64,000 nt of DNA from Youngiibacter multivorans (GTDB lineage Bacteria > Bacillota > Clostridia > Clostridiales > Clostridiaceae): contig NZ_JAGGKC010000008.1 of assembly GCF_017873395.1 (NCBI RefSeq), positions 1 to 64,000 of the forward strand, given 5' to 3'. Below are positions 61,626-64,000 of the stretch, piece by piece. The notes below the pieces were generated by a model. That model did not search any database. It saw only the letters and a list, made by a program, of their open reading frames with translations, and had not been told where the DNA came from. The stretch's first letter is position 1. Every line of letters begins with the position of its first letter. The translations under genes and the position numbers were made by a program.

Positions 61626-62879
61626 CTATTTCAAAACAATCTTGTCCGGGAAAGCCTGTTTTCTCGAGACGTTCCACATCCTGTCGATATAGGCTGTTGT
61701 ATATACCTGTTCTATGTGATGATAAATCCCGGCTGCTTTGTCGGTCAGCTCATAAATGTTGTCCTTTCTGATAATGAAACCAAGCTTTTCAGCAATAAGC
61801 ATTTCCAATCCATACATTCGGTTCAATGGAACTCCAACAATTTTCTCGAATTTGACCGGATCAATCCTCAATGCATAGGCACTCCAGAATAGGAAATAGG
61901 CTGCACGCTGCCGCTTAGTAAATTGGAGTGTCAATGAAGTCGGAAGAGATTCTTCATTTACCCTATTGATATAGCCATCGATTGAAAAAGTGTTGATTTT
62001 GAAGATATCCTTAAGAAGACTTGTAGCTGACACTCCGAATCCCAAGAATGTATCCCTTGTTACTGAGGAGTATTTTTCGGTCCCTCCCTTTGCGAAGGTC
62101 CAGACTGAAGTCCTCTCAAGGCCCATGTTTCGGCAGCTAGAAGCAAGCTGCTTCAGCATCCTCTTCTTCACCTTTTCAGGCATGGGCCTGTACGCATTGT
62201 CAGCGAAGGTGAAGTCTATGAACGGATAGGTCGATACCTGGGTTGCACCATTATCAAAGGCTTTGCCTATGTCATCTGCAAGTGTTTCATCAGTTTGACC
62301 TGGTATCGCGAAGATAAGGTCGACATCGGTAACTTCAAAGCCATGATTCTTGACCAAACGCACCTTATCTTCAAATGGCTCCCACTTCCTCCCAAGCTTC
62401 TCCAGGCAGCCTTTGTTGAAAGACTGTATTCCAAGGCTTACCATGGTTACCCCTGCTTCAGAAAGCTTGTTGAGGTTCGCCTCAGTGATGTCTGTCGGAT
62501 GAAGCTCTACCCCGGTTCCACCAGTAATGATGAAATGCTTTTTAAGGCTTCCGATGATATCCTTCAGGTCATCAATCATAAGTGCAGGCGTCCCTCCGCC
62601 GAAATAGAGGCTTGTAACCCGCTTGGGAAACTTCAGGTCCCTTGTCACCAGGTCGATTTCCTTCAGAAGTGCTGCCTTGTAGGCCGCTGCCCTCTTGACA
62701 TCATATATCTCCTTGCAATATGGACAGAAGCTGCAGATGGACCTGCAGAATGGAATATGAACATAAAGCCCAAGGTCATCAAGTTTTTCAAACTCCAGCC
62801 TGTTCTTATAATTGCCTTCAAATACAAAAGGCTTTAGCGATCTTGTAAGGATTATTCTTAAAAGTGATGTGAGAAGCAT
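61626..62879 (-). CDS. HemN/HemW-like radical-SAM protein
   Basis: 417 residues. Opens with the HemN-family strand GLYVHIPFCRS, then CX3CX2CX2C (Cys45, 49, 52, 55: FCRSICSFCPYC). YFGGGTPALM for SAM follows, then STYPFIDFTFADN. It has a C-terminal wing like HemN. Substrate is unproven: homologs are coproporphyrinogen oxidases, HemW heme chaperones, or heme-degrading ChuW/HutW-type enzymes. ATG 62879, 7 nt after AGGAGG, is preferred to ATG 62885. It follows the second radical-SAM gene by 11 nt. Confidence 0.85.
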   Translation of the reverse strand: MLLTSLLRIILTRSLKPFVFEGNYKNRLEFEKLDDLGLYVHIPFCRSICSFCPYCKEIYDVKRAAAYKAALLKEIDLVTRDLKFPKRVTSLYFGGGTPALMIDDLKDIIGSLKKHFIITGGTGVELHPTDITEANLNKLSEAGVTMVSLGIQSFNKGCLEKLGRKWEPFEDKVRLVKNHGFEVTDVDLIFAIPGQTDETLADDIGKAFDNGATQVSTYPFIDFTFADNAYRPMPEKVKKRMLKQLASSCRNMGLERTSVWTFAKGGTEKYSSVTRDTFLGFGVSATSLLKDIFKINTFSIDGYINRVNEESLPTSLTLQFTKRQRAAYFLFWSAYALRIDPVKFEKIVGVPLNRMYGLEMLIAEKLGFIIRKDNIYELTDKAAGIYHHIEQVYTTAYIDRMWNVSRKQAFPDKIVLK

Positions 62880-62890
62880 CTCCATCCCTC

Positions 62891-63793
62891 CTAGAGGTAT
62901 CTTAAGTATGTTCGCAGCATGTCGAAAATGACACTGACATGTCCTGAAAATACCAGCGAGAACTCAGCTGCGAAGAAGAAGCCGCATTGGGAGCAGAGGT
63001 TTGGGATTTCGATGCAGCGTCCGCAGGTCCACATCTTTCCGTTTTCCATCACAATGCATTGATGGCAGGGAGTCCTGAAGCTGTTGTCAATGATATAGGG
63101 GAATGCGCTCCTGAGATTGAAGATTGGATATCCTTCACCAATCAATCCTTCAATCTGGTCACAGCAGTCCTTTCTCTCTTCTCTTGTAAGCATAAGACCC
63201 TCTGTTCCAGGATAAGGGGTGTGGAAGTTGAAGGAAATTGCCTTTACATTCGGTAAGCTCTTAGCAGTTTGACATACTGTCTCGATATCCCTTTTGTTTA
63301 TATTGTTTATAGCCATATAAAGGCATATATTGTCTGAGATTGAATCTGTAATGTTTTCCAGAATCGTGTCGTATGTATCTCCCCGTATGTAGTTATGATT
63401 CTCCCTTCCTCCATCCAGGCTCACCATTATAAGGTCTGCTTCAGGCACATCCAGCCTGAATGTTCCGTTGGTGACTATGTTCACCAGCAGGAAACCCATT
63501 CTCTTCGCTTCGATGACAAGGTCCCTGAGTGTGATTCCATGGACTTGCCACAGGAATGGTTCTCCGCCGTAAAGGAAGAGTATACGGATTCCATCAGAGT
63601 ACATTTTTTCCATGTCAGCCTTTATCTGGATATAAGGATAAATCACAGAGGTAATGTTTCCAACAGCACAATGCCTGCAGGAGAGATTGCACCTGTCAGT
63701 AAGGATGATGGACCCCATTAGAGGCTCCTGTCTCCTCAAAATAACTGTTTTGATGCCGAAGTAAGCCAGTTCAAGGAATGTTCTTGGTTTCAT
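62891..63793 (-). CDS. Radical-SAM protein with C-terminal cysteine cluster
   Basis: 300 residues. SAM-cluster Cys35, Cys39 and Cys42 (DRCNLSCRHCAVG), GGEPFLW for SAM, and a C-terminal block with three CxxC pairs (CHQC, CGRC, CSQC) that suggests an auxiliary Fe-S or SPASM-like domain. A hydrophobic tail follows (VFSGHVSVIFDML), possibly membrane-facing. The substrate is unknown. ATG 63793, after GGGAGG, is preferred to the start at 63835. It is flanked by a SHOCT gene upstream and the HemN-like gene downstream, one operon. Confidence 0.82.
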   Translation of the reverse strand: MKPRTFLELAYFGIKTVILRRQEPLMGSIILTDRCNLSCRHCAVGNITSVIYPYIQIKADMEKMYSDGIRILFLYGGEPFLWQVHGITLRDLVIEAKRMGFLLVNIVTNGTFRLDVPEADLIMVSLDGGRENHNYIRGDTYDTILENITDSISDNICLYMAINNINKRDIETVCQTAKSLPNVKAISFNFHTPYPGTEGLMLTREERKDCCDQIEGLIGEGYPIFNLRSAFPYIIDNSFRTPCHQCIVMENGKMWTCGRCIEIPNLCSQCGFFFAAEFSLVFSGHVSVIFDMLRTYLRYL

Positions 63794-63812
63794 GTCATAC
63801 CTCCCTGGCATG

Positions 63813-64000
63813 TCACTTGCCTGACGTTTCTTCAAGGTCAGCCTTTATTCGTTTGAACTCCTCAGCATCGATCTCACCCTTTGCATACCTCTCACGAAGA
63901 ATTGACATTGCATTATCGTTTCGATTTTTTGGATAATCCGTCCTTACAATATATTTCTTGAACATTTTTACTGCAATGACTATTACGACCGCCCAGAAAA
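63813..64000 (-). CDS. SHOCT-domain protein, truncated by window edge
   Basis: The last 62 residues only; the N-terminus lies right of the window. A hydrophobic membrane segment (FWAVVIVIAVKMF) is followed by AMSILRERYAKGEIDAEEFKRIKADL, a typical SHOCT oligomerisation motif near the C-terminus. Stop TGA at 63815-63813. The next gene's ribosome site comes just after the stop, so it leads the radical-SAM operon. Role unknown. Confidence 0.85.
   Translation of the reverse strand, partial: FWAVVIVIAVKMFKKYIVRTDYPKNRNDNAMSILRERYAKGEIDAEEFKRIKADLEETSGK

Noticed and set aside
1..64000. CRISPR array, insertion sequence, tRNA or rRNA gene
   Set aside because: No spaced direct repeats, transposase frame, cloverleaf or rRNA-like stretch was seen in the window.

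Overview
The window looks like chromosome of a mid-GC, anaerobic Gram-positive bacterium of the Clostridia. The grounds are the strong AGGAGG-type ribosome sites, several TTG starts (recA among them), the mutS-mutL-miaA-hfq gene order, an ispH/S1 gene pair, an oxygen/NO-scavenging A-type flavoprotein, RNase Y, SOS boxes of the Gram-positive GAAC-N4-GTTC kind, and a hexameric glutamate dehydrogenase of amino-acid fermenters. The species cannot be named from sequence alone. I see no rRNA, tRNA, insertion sequence or CRISPR array.

Layout. 0.3-12 kb holds an RpiR regulator and glutamate dehydrogenase, an MFS exporter, a BaiN/HI0933-type flavoprotein, ispH overlapping a four-domain S1 protein, a GNAT acetyltransferase, an aminotransferase, miaB and a small VOC protein. 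12-24 kb is a conserved DNA-repair/RNA-modification block: mutS, mutL, miaA, hfq, a methionine gamma-lyase-like PLP enzyme, a CNNM/CorC membrane protein, an SNF transporter, lexA and deoD. 24-31 kb is more AT-rich and looks accessory: CPBP protease, DUF2975/XRE pair, a small exported protein divergent from a 511-residue HTH protein of unknown kind, a tyrosine recombinase flanked by strong palindromes, and a DUF5050 lipoprotein. 31-40 kb carries an FprA flavodiiron protein, an mhqR-mhqO-mhqD-like electrophile-response operon, a nitronate monooxygenase, several membrane or secreted proteins, a second RpiR regulator and a membrane-anchored XRE sensor.

40-52 kb is mostly minus strand: PHP phosphoesterase, aspartate aminotransferase, an unusual EIIA-Glc-like protein, HPr and purB, then RNase Y, recA, a sugar epimerase, a TPR protein and phosphoglucomutase. 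52-64 kb has an exported SH3/C39 protein, an Orn/Lys/Arg decarboxylase, a radical-SAM/DUF4130 pair behind an SOS-type promoter, a four-gene operon (YlmD-like, acyl-ACP thioesterase, DUF697, YdcF), idi, and a SHOCT/radical-SAM/HemN-like operon that runs off the right end.

Three themes link the genes. LexA appears to control itself, recA and the radical-SAM/DUF4130 DNA-repair candidates, all inside this window. IspH and Idi supply isoprenoid precursors by the MEP route. HPr and a EIIA with Asn in place of the phosphotransfer histidine sit in one operon with aspartate aminotransferase and, behind an apparent attenuator, purB.
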